The notes under the pieces were generated by a model, which did no database searches, was not told where the DNA came from, and worked only from the letters and a program-made list of their open reading frames with translations. Shown here in pieces: positions 54,555-64,000 of a DNA stretch of 64,000 nucleotides. The first letter of the stretch is position 1, and each line of letters opens with the position of its first letter. The stretch is from Mesorhizobium kowhaii (GTDB lineage: Bacteria; Pseudomonadota; Alphaproteobacteria; Rhizobiales; Rhizobiaceae): positions 186,001 through 250,000 of the forward strand of contig NZ_MZXV01000027.1 in NCBI RefSeq assembly GCF_003253745.1, written 5' to 3'. Both the position numbers and the translations under genes were made by a program.

Positions 54555-56546
54555 ATGACGTCGCGTGAACAACATGACCGGATGGCCAATGCGATCCGCT
54601 TTCTCTCCATGGACGCCGTCGAGAAGGCTCAATCCGGCCACCCCGGCCTGCCCATGGGCTGCGCCGACATCGCCACGGTGCTGTTCACGCGCTTCCTGAA
54701 ATACGATCCCAAGGCCCCACACTGGGCCGACCGCGACCGCTTCATCCTGTCGGCCGGCCATGGCTCGATGCTGCTCTATTCGCTGCTGCATCTGACCGGC
54801 TATGAAGACATGACCATCGACCAGATCAAGCATTTCCGTCAGTTGGGCTCGAAGACCGCCGGCCACCCCGAATATGGTCACGCCACCGGCATCGAGACGA
54901 CGACCGGCCCGCTCGGCCAGGGTCTCGCCAATTCGGTTGGCTTCGCGCTCGGCGAGCGCATCATGAACGCTGCCTTCGGCAACGACCTCGTCGATCACTA
55001 CACCTATGTGCTGGCCGGCGACGGCTGCCTGATGGAAGGCGTCAGCCAGGAAGCCATCGCGCTTGCCGGGCATCTCAAGCTCAACAAGCTGATCGTCTTC
55101 TGGGACAACAACAACATCTCGATCGACGGTCCGGTGTCGCTCGCCGACAACACCGACCAGGTCGCCCGCTTCCAGGCCTCCGGCTGGAACGCCAGCCACA
55201 TCGACGGCACGGATCCGGAGGCAATCGCCTATGCCATCGAAGCCGCCCGCCATTCCGACAAGCCGACGATGATCGCCTGCAAGACGACCATCGGCTTCGG
55301 CGCGCCGACCAAGGCCGGCACCAACAAGGCACACGGCTCGCCGCTCGGCGCCGACGAGATCGCCGGCGCGCGGAAGTTCTTCAACTGGGATTCGCCGCCC
55401 TTCGAGATTCCGGCCGACATCCTCGACGCCTGGCGCACCGCCGGCAAGGCCGGCGTCAAGGCACGCACCGACTGGGAAGGCCGCCTCGCCAAGGCCGATG
55501 CGAAGCTGAAGGCTGAGTTCGAGCGCCGCCTCGCCGGCAAGCTACCGTCCAACTTCGACGCCGTCATCGCCGACTACAAGAAGAAGCTCTCCGCCGACAA
55601 GCCGAAGGTCGCCACCCGCAAATCGTCCGAGATGGCGCTGGAAGTCATCAACGGCGCCGTGCCCGAGACCATCGGCGGCTCCGCCGACCTGACCGGCTCC
55701 AACAACACCAAGACGAGCCAGACCAAGAACATCACGCCGGACGACTACGGCCAGCGCTATGTCCACTATGGCATCCGCGAGCATGGCATGGCCGCCGCGA
55801 TCAACGGCCTGACGCTGCATGGCGGCCTCATCGCCTATGGCGGCACCTTCATGTGCTTCTCCGACTATGCCCGCCCGTCGATGCGGCTTTCCTCGCTGAT
55901 GGGCATCCGCTCGATCTTCGTCATGACCCATGATTCCATTGGTCTGGGCGAAGACGGTCCGACCCACCAGCCGGTCGAGCATCTGGCGGCACTGCGCGCC
56001 ATCCCGAACCACAATGTCTTCCGTCCGGCCGATGCGGTGGAAACCGCCGAATGCTGGCAGATCGCTCTCGAGTCGGAAAAGACGCCTTCGACGCTGGCGC
56101 TGACCCGTCAGAACCTGCCGACGGTGCGCACCGAATTCTCGCCCGAGAACCTGAGCAGCCAGGGCGCCTACGAACTGGCCGCCGCCAGCGGCGAGGCGGC
56201 GGTGACGATCTTTGCCACCGGCTCGGAGGTCGAGATCGCACTTGGTGCCCGCGATTTGCTGGAAAAGCACGGTCACCCGACTCGCGTCGTCTCGGTTCCC
56301 TGCTTCGAACTGTTCGACAAGCAGAGCGACGACTACCGCAAGAAGACGATCGGCAACGCGCCGATCAAGATGGCGATCGAAGCCGGCATCCGCCAGGGCT
56401 GGGATCATCTCATCGGCTCCGACGGCATCTTCATCGGCATGACCGGCTTCGGCGCCAGCGGCACCATCGAACAGCTCTATCCGCATTTCGGCATCACCGC
56501 CGAAGCCGCCGCCAAGGCAGCGGAAGCCCGCTTGCACAGCAAGTAA
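54555..56546 (+). CDS. tkt: Transketolase
   Basis: A 663-residue thiamine-diphosphate enzyme. The ThDP motif [33 protein letters not shown] is at about 154-186; earlier [12 protein letters not shown] and later [13 protein letters not shown] and [20 protein letters not shown] supply catalytic His and Glu residues. It moves two-carbon units in the pentose phosphate pathway. CTGGAGG precedes ATG 54555; the longer frame to 54495 is unsupported. It begins the tkt-gap-antiporter-pgk-fba run. Confidence 0.96.
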   Translation: MTSREQHDRMANAIRFLSMDAVEKAQSGHPGLPMGCADIATVLFTRFLKYDPKAPHWADRDRFILSAGHGSMLLYSLLHLTGYEDMTIDQIKHFRQLGSKTAGHPEYGHATGIETTTGPLGQGLANSVGFALGERIMNAAFGNDLVDHYTYVLAGDGCLMEGVSQEAIALAGHLKLNKLIVFWDNNNISIDGPVSLADNTDQVARFQASGWNASHIDGTDPEAIAYAIEAARHSDKPTMIACKTTIGFGAPTKAGTNKAHGSPLGADEIAGARKFFNWDSPPFEIPADILDAWRTAGKAGVKARTDWEGRLAKADAKLKAEFERRLAGKLPSNFDAVIADYKKKLSADKPKVATRKSSEMALEVINGAVPETIGGSADLTGSNNTKTSQTKNITPDDYGQRYVHYGIREHGMAAAINGLTLHGGLIAYGGTFMCFSDYARPSMRLSSLMGIRSIFVMTHDSIGLGEDGPTHQPVEHLAALRAIPNHNVFRPADAVETAECWQIALESEKTPSTLALTRQNLPTVRTEFSPENLSSQGAYELAAASGEAAVTIFATGSEVEIALGARDLLEKHGHPTRVVSVPCFELFDKQSDDYRKKTIGNAPIKMAIEAGIRQGWDHLIGSDGIFIGMTGFGASGTIEQLYPHFGITAEAAAKAAEARLHSK

Positions 56547-56551
56547 GGTCT

Positions 56552-56644
56552 TGCATGTCGTCCAAAGAGTATCGCGGTTTTGGGATGACGACATGCATGA
56601 AACAAAAATGCTCCGGCGAAACCGCGCAAAGCGATTTCGCCGGA
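56552..56644. repeat. Palindromic units between tkt and gap
   Basis: TGCATGTCGTC (56552-56562) and GACGACATGCA (56587-56597) form an 11-bp stem around a GGTTTTGGG core, as in the element at 52527. A second hairpin, TCCGGCGAAA (56612-56621) with TTTCGCCGGA (56635-56644), follows. Confidence 0.82.
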
Positions 56645-56757
56645 CTGGCCCAACCTAATCGATTTAAATCCACGTCGCTGCGGCTGGATTCTTTCCGCTT
56701 CCGCCGCTATGAAGCTGCGGACCCATCGTCTGCCCTCCAGCTCCCCGGGAGAGAAAA

Positions 56758-57768
56758 ATGACCGTCAGAGTTGCCATCAACGGATTCGGCCGCATCGGCC
56801 GCAACATCCTGCGCGCCATCCATGAATCAGGCCGCAAGGACATCGACGTCGTCGCCGTCAACGATCTCGGCCCGGTCGAGACCAATGCCCATCTCTTGCG
56901 CTTCGACAGCGTGCATGGCCGCTTCCCGCACGAAGTCTCGGTCTCCGGCGACCAGATCACCGTCGGCAAGGAAAAGTTCAAGGTCACCGCGATCAAGGAT
57001 CCGACGCAGCTGCCTTGGAAGGAACTGGGCGTCGACATCGCGCTCGAATGCACCGGCATCTTCACCGCACGCGACAAGGCCGTCGCGCACCTGACCGCCG
57101 GCGCCAAGCGCGTGCTGGTCTCCGCGCCCGCCGAAGGCGCCGACCTCACCGTCGTCTACGGCATCAACCACGACAAGCTGACCAGGGACCACATCGTCAT
57201 CTCGAACGCGTCGTGCACCACCAACTGCCTGGCGCCGCTGGCTGCCGTGCTGCACGAGACGGTCGGCATCGAAAAGGGCATGATGACGACGATCCATTCC
57301 TACACCGGCGACCAGCCGACGCTGGACACCATGCACAAGGATCTCTACCGCGCCCGCGCCGCCGCCCTGTCGCAGATCCCGACCTCGACCGGTGCCGCCA
57401 AGGCGATCGGCCTGGTGCTGCCCGACCTCAAGGGCAAGCTCGACGGCATCTCGATCCGCGTGCCGACCCCGAACGTCTCGGTCGTCGATTTCAAGTTCAT
57501 CGCCAAGCGGCCGACCACCGTCCAGGAGATCAACGATGCGGTCATCGCCGCTTCCAAAGGCAAGCTGAAGGGCATTCTCGGCGTCACCCATGACCCGAAC
57601 GTCTCGATCGACTTCAACCACGATCCGCGGTCTTCGATCATGGCGCTCGACCAGACCAAGGTCATGGACGGCAACTTCGTTTCGGTGCTGTCCTGGTACG
57701 ACAATGAGTGGGGTTTCTCCAACCGCATGTCCGACACCGCCGTCGCCTTCGGCAAGACCATCGCCTAA
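56758..57768 (+). CDS. gap: Glyceraldehyde-3-phosphate dehydrogenase
   Basis: A 336-residue enzyme with the N-terminal NAD site [16 protein letters not shown], the catalytic Cys in [19 protein letters not shown], and [13 protein letters not shown] at the C-terminus. It interconverts glyceraldehyde 3-phosphate and 1,3-bisphosphoglycerate. It lies between tkt and pgk, separated from pgk by the antiporter gene, and ends with a good terminator. Confidence 0.96.
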   Translation: MTVRVAINGFGRIGRNILRAIHESGRKDIDVVAVNDLGPVETNAHLLRFDSVHGRFPHEVSVSGDQITVGKEKFKVTAIKDPTQLPWKELGVDIALECTGIFTARDKAVAHLTAGAKRVLVSAPAEGADLTVVYGINHDKLTRDHIVISNASCTTNCLAPLAAVLHETVGIEKGMMTTIHSYTGDQPTLDTMHKDLYRARAAALSQIPTSTGAAKAIGLVLPDLKGKLDGISIRVPTPNVSVVDFKFIAKRPTTVQEINDAVIAASKGKLKGILGVTHDPNVSIDFNHDPRSSIMALDQTKVMDGNFVSVLSWYDNEWGFSNRMSDTAVAFGKTIA

Positions 57769-57794
57769 TCGCAAGGCTTTCTTTTCGAGACTTG

Positions 57795-57823
57795 AAACGC
57801 CCGGCTTTGTCCGGGCGTTTTTC
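57795..57823 (+). terminator. Rho-independent terminator after gap
   Basis: AAACGCCCGG (57795-57804) pairs with CCGGGCGTTT (57811-57820) across a 6-nt loop, with the T run continuing. Confidence 0.9.
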
Positions 57824-57985
57824 ATGAGAGCGCCGTGCGCCTTCCCAAATTGCGTCCTGATCGCCAAAGCGCCCGAAAATCAGCAGCATAGGGCAAAAAA
57901 CCACCCCGCCGCCTTGCACTGGTCACGTCTTCGCCCCACTCTGCCGTAAACCAGGAGACAGACGAATTTGAGGGGCTGATTCAGG

Positions 57986-59875
57986 ATGGAGCATGCGATC
58001 TATCTCGTCACGCTGGTCGGCACAGCGCTTGTTGTCGCCGCCGCGTTTTCGAGCCTGATCGCCTTCCGCTTCGGCGCCCCGCTTCTGCTTCTGTTTCTCT
58101 GTATCGGATTGGCCACAGGCACCGACGGCCTCGGCATCCAGTTCGACAACGCCCGCATCGCCTATTTTGCCGGCTCACTGGCGCTGGCCGTCATCCTGTT
58201 CGATTCCGGTTTCGGCACCCCGCTCAGCGCCTTGCGGCAGGCGGCAGGCCCGGCGCTGTCGCTGGCGACCTTTGGCGTGCTTCTCACCACCGGCCTGTTC
58301 GGCGCCGCCGCCCACTACCTGCTCGACCTCACCTGGCTGGAATCCTTCCTGCTCGGCGCCGCCGTCGCCTCCACCGATGCCGCGGCGGTGTTCTTCCTGC
58401 TGCGCGCCGGCGAGATCAATCTGCGCGAGCGCGTGCGCTCCACGCTTGAGGTGGAATCCGGCACCAACGACCCGATCGCCATCTTCCTGACCATCACGCT
58501 GGTCGAAATCATCGCCGCCCACGCCAACCCTGAAGCCAATGTCCTGGTCACCAGCCTGATCCTCGGCTTCGTCCTCAACATGGGCCTCGGCGCCGTCGTC
58601 GGCGTGCTCGGCGGCCTCGCCATTGTGCGCCTCGTCGATCGGCTCAACCTCGATCACGGCCTGCTGCCGATCTTCGTGCTGACCCTGTCGCTGATGGTCT
58701 TTGCCGCCGCCGGCGCCATCGGCGGCTCGGGCTTCCTGGCGGTCTATCTCGCCGGCCTGATCGCCGGCAATTCCGACATCCGCGCCGTCACCATCCTCAA
58801 GCGCTTCCAGGACGGCATGTCATGGCTGGCGCAGATCATCATGTTCCTGATCCTCGGCCTGTTCGCGACGCCGTCGCAATTTCCGGCGATCATGGTGCCA
58901 GCGGTAGCGCTCGGCCTGTTCCTGATGTTTGTCGCCCGGCCGATCGCAGTCTGGCTCTGCCTGATCCCGTTCCGCTTGCCCCGCCCCGAAGTCGCCTTCG
59001 TCTCCTGGGTCGGCCTGCGTGGCGCCGTATCGATCCTGCTCGCCATCACCCCGCTGCTCGGCGGGCTGGAAAACGGCCGTGTCATCTTCAACACCGCCTT
59101 CATCATCGTGCTGGTGTCGCTGGTCATCCAGGGCTGGACGGTCGGACCGCTGGCGCGCCGCCTGGGTCTGATCGTGCCGGCGCGGCTCGGCCCGCTGGAC
59201 AAGGTCGAGCTGGAATTGCCGGGCTCGGCCCATCACGAGCTTCTTGCCTATCGCGTAGCACACGGCAGTCCGGTGGCGCGCGGCGAGCGCATCCCGCGCT
59301 GGGCACGGCCCTCGCTGGTGCTGCGCGACGGGCGCTCGATGCGCTTCCAGGACATGGGCAGGCTCGCCGCCGGCGACCAGGTCTATATCTTCGTGCCGGA
59401 TCGCTATCCGCGCCTGCTCGACAAGCTGTTCGCCAGCCGCGCCGTGGTCGATCCCGAGGATGCGGATTTCTTCGGCGCCTTCGCCGTCGACCCGGCGCGC
59501 TCCGCCGCCGAACTGGAAGCCGCCTATACGCCCGGCCTGACCGAAGCGGAGCAAAAGCTCACCGTCGGCGCGCTGGTCACGGCGCGGCTCGGCGGCCATG
59601 CCGAATATGCCGACCGCGTGCTGCTCGGCCCGATCGAGCTGATCGTCCGCGACGTCGACGACAAGGGCAAGATCATGGGCCTCGGCCTTTCCTTCGAGCC
59701 GACCGCGCCGGTGGCGCGGGTGCCGGTTTTCCTGAGTGCCGGCGAAATCGGCGATCGTCTCTCTGCCTTTATCCGCAACTGGCGCAAGCCGGCTGAAACG
59801 CAGATTGCAGAGGCGCGGGTGGACGAGAAACCGGCGCCGGAACCGGCGGCGGAAAAGGCAACGACCGAGAGCTGA
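57986..59875 (+). CDS. Potassium/proton antiporter (CvrA/NhaP2-like)
   Basis: A 629-residue CPA1-type antiporter. About 12-13 membrane helices occupy residues 1-385, with the conserved STDAAAVFFLL and VESGTNDPIAIFL motifs (Asp ion site). The cytoplasmic C-terminus holds an RCK_C/TrkA-C-like segment (about 400-475, LVLRDGRSMRFQDMGRLAAGDQVYIFVP) and a CorC/HlyC-like domain (about 515-590), then a disordered PA-rich tail. It exports K+ in exchange for H+. It interrupts an otherwise glycolytic gene run; the functional link is not obvious. Confidence 0.9.
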   Translation: MEHAIYLVTLVGTALVVAAAFSSLIAFRFGAPLLLLFLCIGLATGTDGLGIQFDNARIAYFAGSLALAVILFDSGFGTPLSALRQAAGPALSLATFGVLLTTGLFGAAAHYLLDLTWLESFLLGAAVASTDAAAVFFLLRAGEINLRERVRSTLEVESGTNDPIAIFLTITLVEIIAAHANPEANVLVTSLILGFVLNMGLGAVVGVLGGLAIVRLVDRLNLDHGLLPIFVLTLSLMVFAAAGAIGGSGFLAVYLAGLIAGNSDIRAVTILKRFQDGMSWLAQIIMFLILGLFATPSQFPAIMVPAVALGLFLMFVARPIAVWLCLIPFRLPRPEVAFVSWVGLRGAVSILLAITPLLGGLENGRVIFNTAFIIVLVSLVIQGWTVGPLARRLGLIVPARLGPLDKVELELPGSAHHELLAYRVAHGSPVARGERIPRWARPSLVLRDGRSMRFQDMGRLAAGDQVYIFVPDRYPRLLDKLFASRAVVDPEDADFFGAFAVDPARSAAELEAAYTPGLTEAEQKLTVGALVTARLGGHAEYADRVLLGPIELIVRDVDDKGKIMGLGLSFEPTAPVARVPVFLSAGEIGDRLSAFIRNWRKPAETQIAEARVDEKPAPEPAAEKATTES

Positions 59876-59891
59876 CACGGCGATCGTTTGC

Positions 59892-59915
59892 GCCGCCCCT
59901 CATTCGCCTGCCGGC
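59892..59915. repeat. Fragment of the CTTCTCCCCG-family element
   Basis: GCCCCTCATTCGCCTGCCGGCA-like sequence (to about 59915) matches the left outer arm of the element at 51417; the rest is absent. It is a decayed remnant. Confidence 0.65.
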
Positions 59916-60019
59916 AAGCCTTGGTACCGACTTCAAAATTTCGTTTCGAACCCAGCCTAAGCCTTGCATCATCGTTGGCGCGGGGTATGGTCCCCCGATT
60001 TTTCGCGAAAGGAACCCGT

Positions 60020-61216
60020 ATGGCCGCCTTCAAGACCCTGGACGACATCGGCAACATCAGCGGCAAGCGCGTGCTGGTGCGCGTCGACCTCAACGTGCCC
60101 GTCGCCGACGGCAAGGTCACCGACGCTACCCGCATCGAACGCATCGCGCCGACCATCGCCGAGCTGTCCGGCAAGGGCGCCAAGGTCATCCTGCTCGCCC
60201 ATTTCGGCCGCCCCAAGGATGGCCCCTCGCCCGAATTCTCGCTGGAGCCGATCGCCAGGGCAGCGGCAGATGTGCTCGGCCGCCCCGTCGGCTTCGCCAG
60301 CGATTGCGTCGGTGACACGGCAGGAAGCGCCATCGCCGCCATGAACAAGGGCGACGTGCTGCTGCTCGAAAACACCCGCTTCTACAAGGCCGAGGAGAAG
60401 AACGATCCGGCCTTCACCGAAAGGCTCGCCGCCTGTGGCGACATCTTCGTCAACGACGCCTTTTCCGCGGCGCACCGCGCCCACGCCTCGACGGAGGGGC
60501 TGGCGCGCCTGTTGCCGGCCTTTGCCGGCCGCACCATGCAGGCCGAGCTCGAGGCCTTGGAGAAGGGTCTGGGAAATCCGGTCCGCCCGGTGGTTGCCAT
60601 CGTCGGCGGCGCCAAGGTCTCGACCAAGATCGACCTGTTGATGAACCTGGTGAAGAAGGTCGACGCGCTGGTCATCGGCGGCGGCATGGCCAACACCTTC
60701 CTTGCCGCGCGCGGCACCGATGTCGGCAAATCGCTGTGCGAGCATGATCTCGCCACCACTGCCAAGCAGATCATGATCGAGGCGGCCGAGGCCGGCTGCG
60801 CCATCATCCTGCCGGTCGACGGCGTCGTCGCAAAGGAATTCAAGGCGGGTGCCGCCTGCGAGACCGTCGCCATCTCGGATGTGCCGGCCGACGGCATGAT
60901 CCTCGATGTCGGCGCCAAAACGGTAAAGACCATTGGCGAATGGATCGACCGCGCCGCGACATTGGTCTGGAACGGCCCGCTCGGCGCTTTCGAGATCGCG
61001 CCCTTCGATCATGCGACGGTGGCCGCGGCGAAGCATGCGGCAGCGCGCACCAAGGCCGGCAAGCTGGTCTCAGTTGCCGGCGGCGGCGATACGGTGGCGG
61101 CGCTCAACCATGCCGGTGTCGCCGACGACTTCACCTATGTCTCGACCGCCGGTGGCGCTTTCCTGGAATGGATGGAAGGCAAGCCGCTGCCCGGCGTCGA
61201 CGTGCTGAAGCGCTAA
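60020..61216 (+). CDS. pgk: Phosphoglycerate kinase
   Basis: A 398-residue kinase: [12 protein letters not shown] and [11 protein letters not shown] in the N-domain bind 3-phosphoglycerate, and [15 protein letters not shown] and the C-terminal GGGDTVAAL bind ATP. The frame is open to 59888, but GAAAGGAA upstream and the family N-terminus place the start at ATG 60020. It converts 1,3-bisphosphoglycerate to 3-phosphoglycerate with ATP formation. Confidence 0.96.
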   Translation: MAAFKTLDDIGNISGKRVLVRVDLNVPVADGKVTDATRIERIAPTIAELSGKGAKVILLAHFGRPKDGPSPEFSLEPIARAAADVLGRPVGFASDCVGDTAGSAIAAMNKGDVLLLENTRFYKAEEKNDPAFTERLAACGDIFVNDAFSAAHRAHASTEGLARLLPAFAGRTMQAELEALEKGLGNPVRPVVAIVGGAKVSTKIDLLMNLVKKVDALVIGGGMANTFLAARGTDVGKSLCEHDLATTAKQIMIEAAEAGCAIILPVDGVVAKEFKAGAACETVAISDVPADGMILDVGAKTVKTIGEWIDRAATLVWNGPLGAFEIAPFDHATVAAAKHAAARTKAGKLVSVAGGGDTVAALNHAGVADDFTYVSTAGGAFLEWMEGKPLPGVDVLKR

Positions 61217-61390
61217 AGCATTTTGCAGCCAGGCGGAAACGCCTGGCGTGGCAGAAATGCGGCTAAAACAAACAACTCGATCAACATAAAGGGCGCCTAG
61301 GACTTTCAATCGATTCGAGCTTTCCGATGCCATTCCTTTGGCGGTAGACTTCCGTTAAGCGCGGAAAGCAACCGTTTCAGGAGAAGCAGA

Positions 61391-62416
61391 ATGAGCGAAC
61401 GTCTCGAAGACATTGCCGCCGCGATCGTGGCTGATGGCAAGGGCCTGCTGGCCGCCGACGAAAGTTCCGGCACCATCAAGAAGCGTTTCGACGTCATCGG
61501 CGTCGAATCGACCGCCGACAGCCGCCGCGACTACCGCGAGATGATGTTCCGCGCCAGGGAGGCCATGACCCGGTACATTTCCGGTGTCATCCTCTACGAC
61601 GAGACGATCCGCCAGAAGGCCACCGACGGCACACCGCTGGTCGACATCATCAAGGCGGCCGGAGCCATCCCCGGCATCAAGGTCGATGCCGGCGCCAAGC
61701 CGCTGGCCGGTTTTCCCGGCGACACCGTCACCGAGGGACTCGACGGCCTGCGCGAGCGCCTTGCCGACTATTACAAACTCGGCGCCCGCTTCGCCAAATG
61801 GCGTGCGGTGATCGACATCGACACCGGCAAGGGCGTGCCTTCGGCCAATTCGATCAGCTCGAACGCCCATGCGCTCGCCCGCTATGCAGCGCTTTGCCAG
61901 GAAGCCGGCATCGTGCCGATCGTCGAGCCGGAAGTGCTGATGGACGGCGCCCACGACATCGACACCTGCTATGCGATTTCGAAGGCGACGCTGATCAATC
62001 TCTATGACGAGCTCCATGCGGCGCGCGTCGTGCTTGAAGGCACGATCCTGAAGCCCAACATGGTGCTGGCCGGCAAGAAATCGGGCAAGGTGAGCAGCCC
62101 GGAAGAAGTCGCGGAAATGACCATAAAACTGTTCCGCGAGACCGTGCCGGCAGCGGTGCCGGGCATCGCCTTCCTCTCCGGCGGCCAGGAGGACGAGGAA
62201 GCGACCGCCAACCTCAACGCCATCAACGCCATCGGGCCGCACCCGTGGAAGCTGACCTTCTCCTATGGCCGCGCCCTGCAGGCCGCGCCGCAGAAAGCCT
62301 GGAGCGGCAAGGCCTCGAACATCGCCGCCGGCCAGGCCGCCTTCACCCACCGCGCCCATATGAACCATCTGGCAGCACTTGGAAAATGGAAGGCGAGCCT
62401 GGAACAGGCTGCCTGA
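61391..62416 (+). CDS. fba: Class I fructose-bisphosphate aldolase
   Basis: A 341-residue metal-independent aldolase of the class I type. The Schiff-base Lys is in EGTILKPNMVLAGKK, with LLAADESSGTIKKRFD near the N-terminus and VPGIAFLSGGQ later as family signatures. It cleaves fructose 1,6-bisphosphate, or forms it in gluconeogenesis. AGGAG precedes the ATG. A terminator follows 25 bp after the stop. Confidence 0.95.
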   Translation: MSERLEDIAAAIVADGKGLLAADESSGTIKKRFDVIGVESTADSRRDYREMMFRAREAMTRYISGVILYDETIRQKATDGTPLVDIIKAAGAIPGIKVDAGAKPLAGFPGDTVTEGLDGLRERLADYYKLGARFAKWRAVIDIDTGKGVPSANSISSNAHALARYAALCQEAGIVPIVEPEVLMDGAHDIDTCYAISKATLINLYDELHAARVVLEGTILKPNMVLAGKKSGKVSSPEEVAEMTIKLFRETVPAAVPGIAFLSGGQEDEEATANLNAINAIGPHPWKLTFSYGRALQAAPQKAWSGKASNIAAGQAAFTHRAHMNHLAALGKWKASLEQAA

Positions 62417-62440
62417 TCGGGGCTTTTCCGTATTCCTTCG

Positions 62441-62468
62441 AACCCGGGCCATTGCGCCCGGGTTTTTT
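62441..62468 (+). terminator. Rho-independent terminator after fba
   Basis: AACCCGGGC (62441-62449) pairs with GCCCGGGTT (62456-62464) across a 6-nt loop, with six T. Confidence 0.92.
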
Positions 62469-62581
62469 GTTTGTGGCTTGCCTGGGCTTGGGACGGAGCG
62501 CCTGCGTCCTTATTTCCTCTCCGGCGATGTCGGTTTTCGCCCGTCCCGACCGTCCTTGGGATGACAGACAGGGAGAGGTTC

Positions 62582-63322
62582 ATGCATCGCAACAAGGTCG
62601 TTTCGCGTGAAGACTGGTTCCAGGCGCACAAGGCGCATCTGGCCCGCGAGAAGGAACTGACGCGGCTTCGCGAACGCATCTGCACTGAGCGGCGTGAACT
62701 GCCCTGGCTGAAGATCCGAAAGGACTATGTCTTTGAGACCGAGCAAGGACCGAAGAAACTGGCCGACCTGTTTGCTGGCAACAGCCAGTTGATCGTCTAT
62801 CACTTCATGTTCGGGCCGGGGTGCAACCATCACTGCGAGGGCTGCTCGTTCCTTGCCGACCATATCGACGGCGCCAACCGGCATCTCAGACATCACGACG
62901 TGTCACTGGTCGTGATCTCGCGGGCACCGCTGGCTGAACTTCTGCCCTACAAACAGCGCATGGGCTGGAAGTTCGACTGGGTGTCGTCCTATGCCTCGGA
63001 TTTCAACTTCGACATGCAGGTCTCCTTCACCGACAAGCAGATCGCCGCTGGCGACACCACCTACAATTTCGAGGCCCGCCCCCGGACGTCGAAGGAGCTT
63101 CCCGGCACCAGTGTTTTCTACCGAGAGGAGAACGGCGACATCTTCCTCACCTTCATGTCGCGCGCCCGCGGCGGCGAGGCGCTGATCGGCACGTATGATT
63201 ATCTCGACATGACGCCGAAGGGCCGCAACGAAACCGGTCCCTATCACGGCCTGATGGATTGGGTGCGGCTGCATGATGAATACGGTGACCGGTCGGGAGC
63301 GCAGGAGACCTGTTGCGACTAG
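62582..63322 (+). CDS. DUF899-family thioredoxin-like protein
   Basis: A 246-residue protein with a thioredoxin-like core, recognised by the FGPGCNHHCEGCSFLADHIDG motif (three Cys, C-x3-C-x2-C, about residues 81-88) and VSSYASDFNFDMQVSF. I start at ATG 62582 because GGGAGAGG lies just upstream; the frame is open to 62471. The function of the family is not settled. The TAG stop (63320-63322) opens a palindromic element. Monocistronic by context. Confidence 0.87.
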   Translation: MHRNKVVSREDWFQAHKAHLAREKELTRLRERICTERRELPWLKIRKDYVFETEQGPKKLADLFAGNSQLIVYHFMFGPGCNHHCEGCSFLADHIDGANRHLRHHDVSLVVISRAPLAELLPYKQRMGWKFDWVSSYASDFNFDMQVSFTDKQIAAGDTTYNFEARPRTSKELPGTSVFYREENGDIFLTFMSRARGGEALIGTYDYLDMTPKGRNETGPYHGLMDWVRLHDEYGDRSGAQETCCD

Positions 63323-63393
63323 AGCAATTCCAGGAAAAGTGAAACGGTTTTCCCGGGAAAAGCGCATAGCGCTTTCCCTTAGGGAATTGCGTC
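63320..63393. repeat. Palindromic intergenic element, GCAATTCC family
   Basis: GCAATTCC (63324-63331) and GGAATTGC (63383-63390) enclose GAAACGGTTTTCCC and an AGCGCATAGCGCT palindrome. It is a relative of 25169-25240. The TAG stop of the DUF899 gene is its first triplet. Confidence 0.8.
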
Positions 63394-63465
63394 AAAACAG
63401 GCAGATAGCGCGGTGGCCAGCCGCCGGTCGTTCACCTCCGGCGCAACATGCGCTAAAGGGTGCGC

Positions 63466-64000
63466 ATGCAGCGCCTTCTCGCCCTCCTCACCTGGCTCGC
63501 CTACCCGGTCTATGTCTGGCAAGGCCTCGGCGTGCGCCGCCGCACCACGCGCATGCTGCCGGCTCAGGGACCGGTCATGCACGATCTCTCGGGCAATGCG
63601 CCGGCGATCTCGCTTCTGGTGCTGGGGGATTCCTCGGCCGCTTCGGTCGGCATCGGTAATTCGGAAAACGGGCTTGCCGCGCAACTCGCCGTGCTGATTT
63701 CGCAAAACACCGGCCGCGCCGTGCGCTGGCGGGCCGCCGGCTTCAATTCGGCAACGTCGGGCCAGATCCGCGACCATGTCCTGCCCAATCTGTCGGCGGA
63801 TCCGTGGACGCATATCGTGCTCGCCATCGGCACCAACGACACCAAGAATTTTCACTCGGTGCCGCGCTTCAAGAGGGAGTTCGGCGGCCTGCTCTATGCG
63901 CTGCGCGCCAAATGGCCGGAAGCGCGCGTAGTGTGGTCGCCGGTGCTGGAGTTCACGCGGGCGCCGGCGATGCCGTCGCTGCTGGGAAAAATCCTTGAGA
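63466..64000 (+). CDS. SGNH/GDSL hydrolase (partial, runs off right edge)
   Basis: The open frame begins MQRLLALLTWLAYPVYVWQG, with an N-terminal hydrophobic segment that may be a signal anchor. SLLVLGDSSAASVGIG is block I with the nucleophile Ser, AAGFNSATSGQI contains the block II Gly, and VLAIGTNDTKNF is block III with GTND. These are the hallmarks of SGNH hydrolases (esterases, acyl hydrolases). The catalytic Asp-His block lies past the end of the window. It starts 76 bp after the palindromic element. Confidence 0.9.
   Translation, partial: MQRLLALLTWLAYPVYVWQGLGVRRRTTRMLPAQGPVMHDLSGNAPAISLLVLGDSSAASVGIGNSENGLAAQLAVLISQNTGRAVRWRAAGFNSATSGQIRDHVLPNLSADPWTHIVLAIGTNDTKNFHSVPRFKREFGGLLYALRAKWPEARVVWSPVLEFTRAPAMPSLLGKILE

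Overview
The window looks like chromosomal DNA of a rhizobial alphaproteobacterium, most likely Mesorhizobium or a near relative. The reasons are high GC, a PhyR/NepR/EcfG stress locus, HWE-type histidine kinases, long-form PstC/PstA, a DUF4164-zapA pair, and several families of palindromic intergenic elements of the kind common in Rhizobiales. The genus is an inference; nothing here proves it.

Region 1 (1-9.8 kb) is an amine-type uptake and catabolism locus. The minus strand carries two paralogous PotD/PotF-like binding proteins (the left one broken by a 234-bp tandem duplication plus a 1-bp loss), a BetI-like TetR regulator and a methyltransferase with an internal deletion. The plus strand carries a tight four-gene unit: two related FAD oxidoreductases, a GcvT/DmdA-like aminomethyltransferase and a small unknown protein. 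A convergent membrane dipeptidase follows. Region 2 (9.9-13.7 kb) holds an MhqO/MhqD-like dioxygenase-esterase-GNAT operon and a divergent phosphonate-monoester-hydrolase-like gene, then seven copies of an 8-bp tandem repeat.

Region 3 (13.7-26.9 kb) is a general-stress-response island: ecfG, nepR, phyR, three HWE kinases with different sensor domains (GAF-PAS, PAS, CHASE), a single-domain response regulator and a Crp/Fnr regulator. Eleven sites in the window match GGAAC-N16-CGTT exactly, all with a 16-nt spacer and all just upstream of a gene. Ten are in this island; one is at 44.2 kb. They place a lipid kinase, a triple PRC-barrel protein, DUF883 and DUF1328 proteins and three unknown small proteins in the likely EcfG regulon.

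Region 4 (27-32 kb) is a xylose-type ABC importer (xylF, xylH, xylG) divergent from a ROK regulator, with Mlc/NagC-like operators between them. Region 5 (32-43.4 kb) is pstS-pstC-pstA-pstB-phoU-phoB with a Pho box, followed by a very large hybrid kinase with seven PAS domains whose N-terminus appears frameshifted. Region 6 (43.5-51.3 kb) mixes small envelope proteins, a glutathione S-transferase with a histone-H1-like Lys/Ala tail, VOC proteins, tRNA-Glu(CTC), an RluD-type pseudouridine synthase and rpoH. Region 7 (51.6-64 kb) has an MBL-fold hydrolase, a 1-Cys peroxiredoxin, zapA with a DUF4164 gene, and the central-carbon run tkt-gap-(K+/H+ antiporter)-pgk-fba. It ends with a DUF899 protein and a truncated SGNH hydrolase.

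Palindromic intergenic elements of at least five families lie throughout, and several supply the stop codon of the neighbouring gene.
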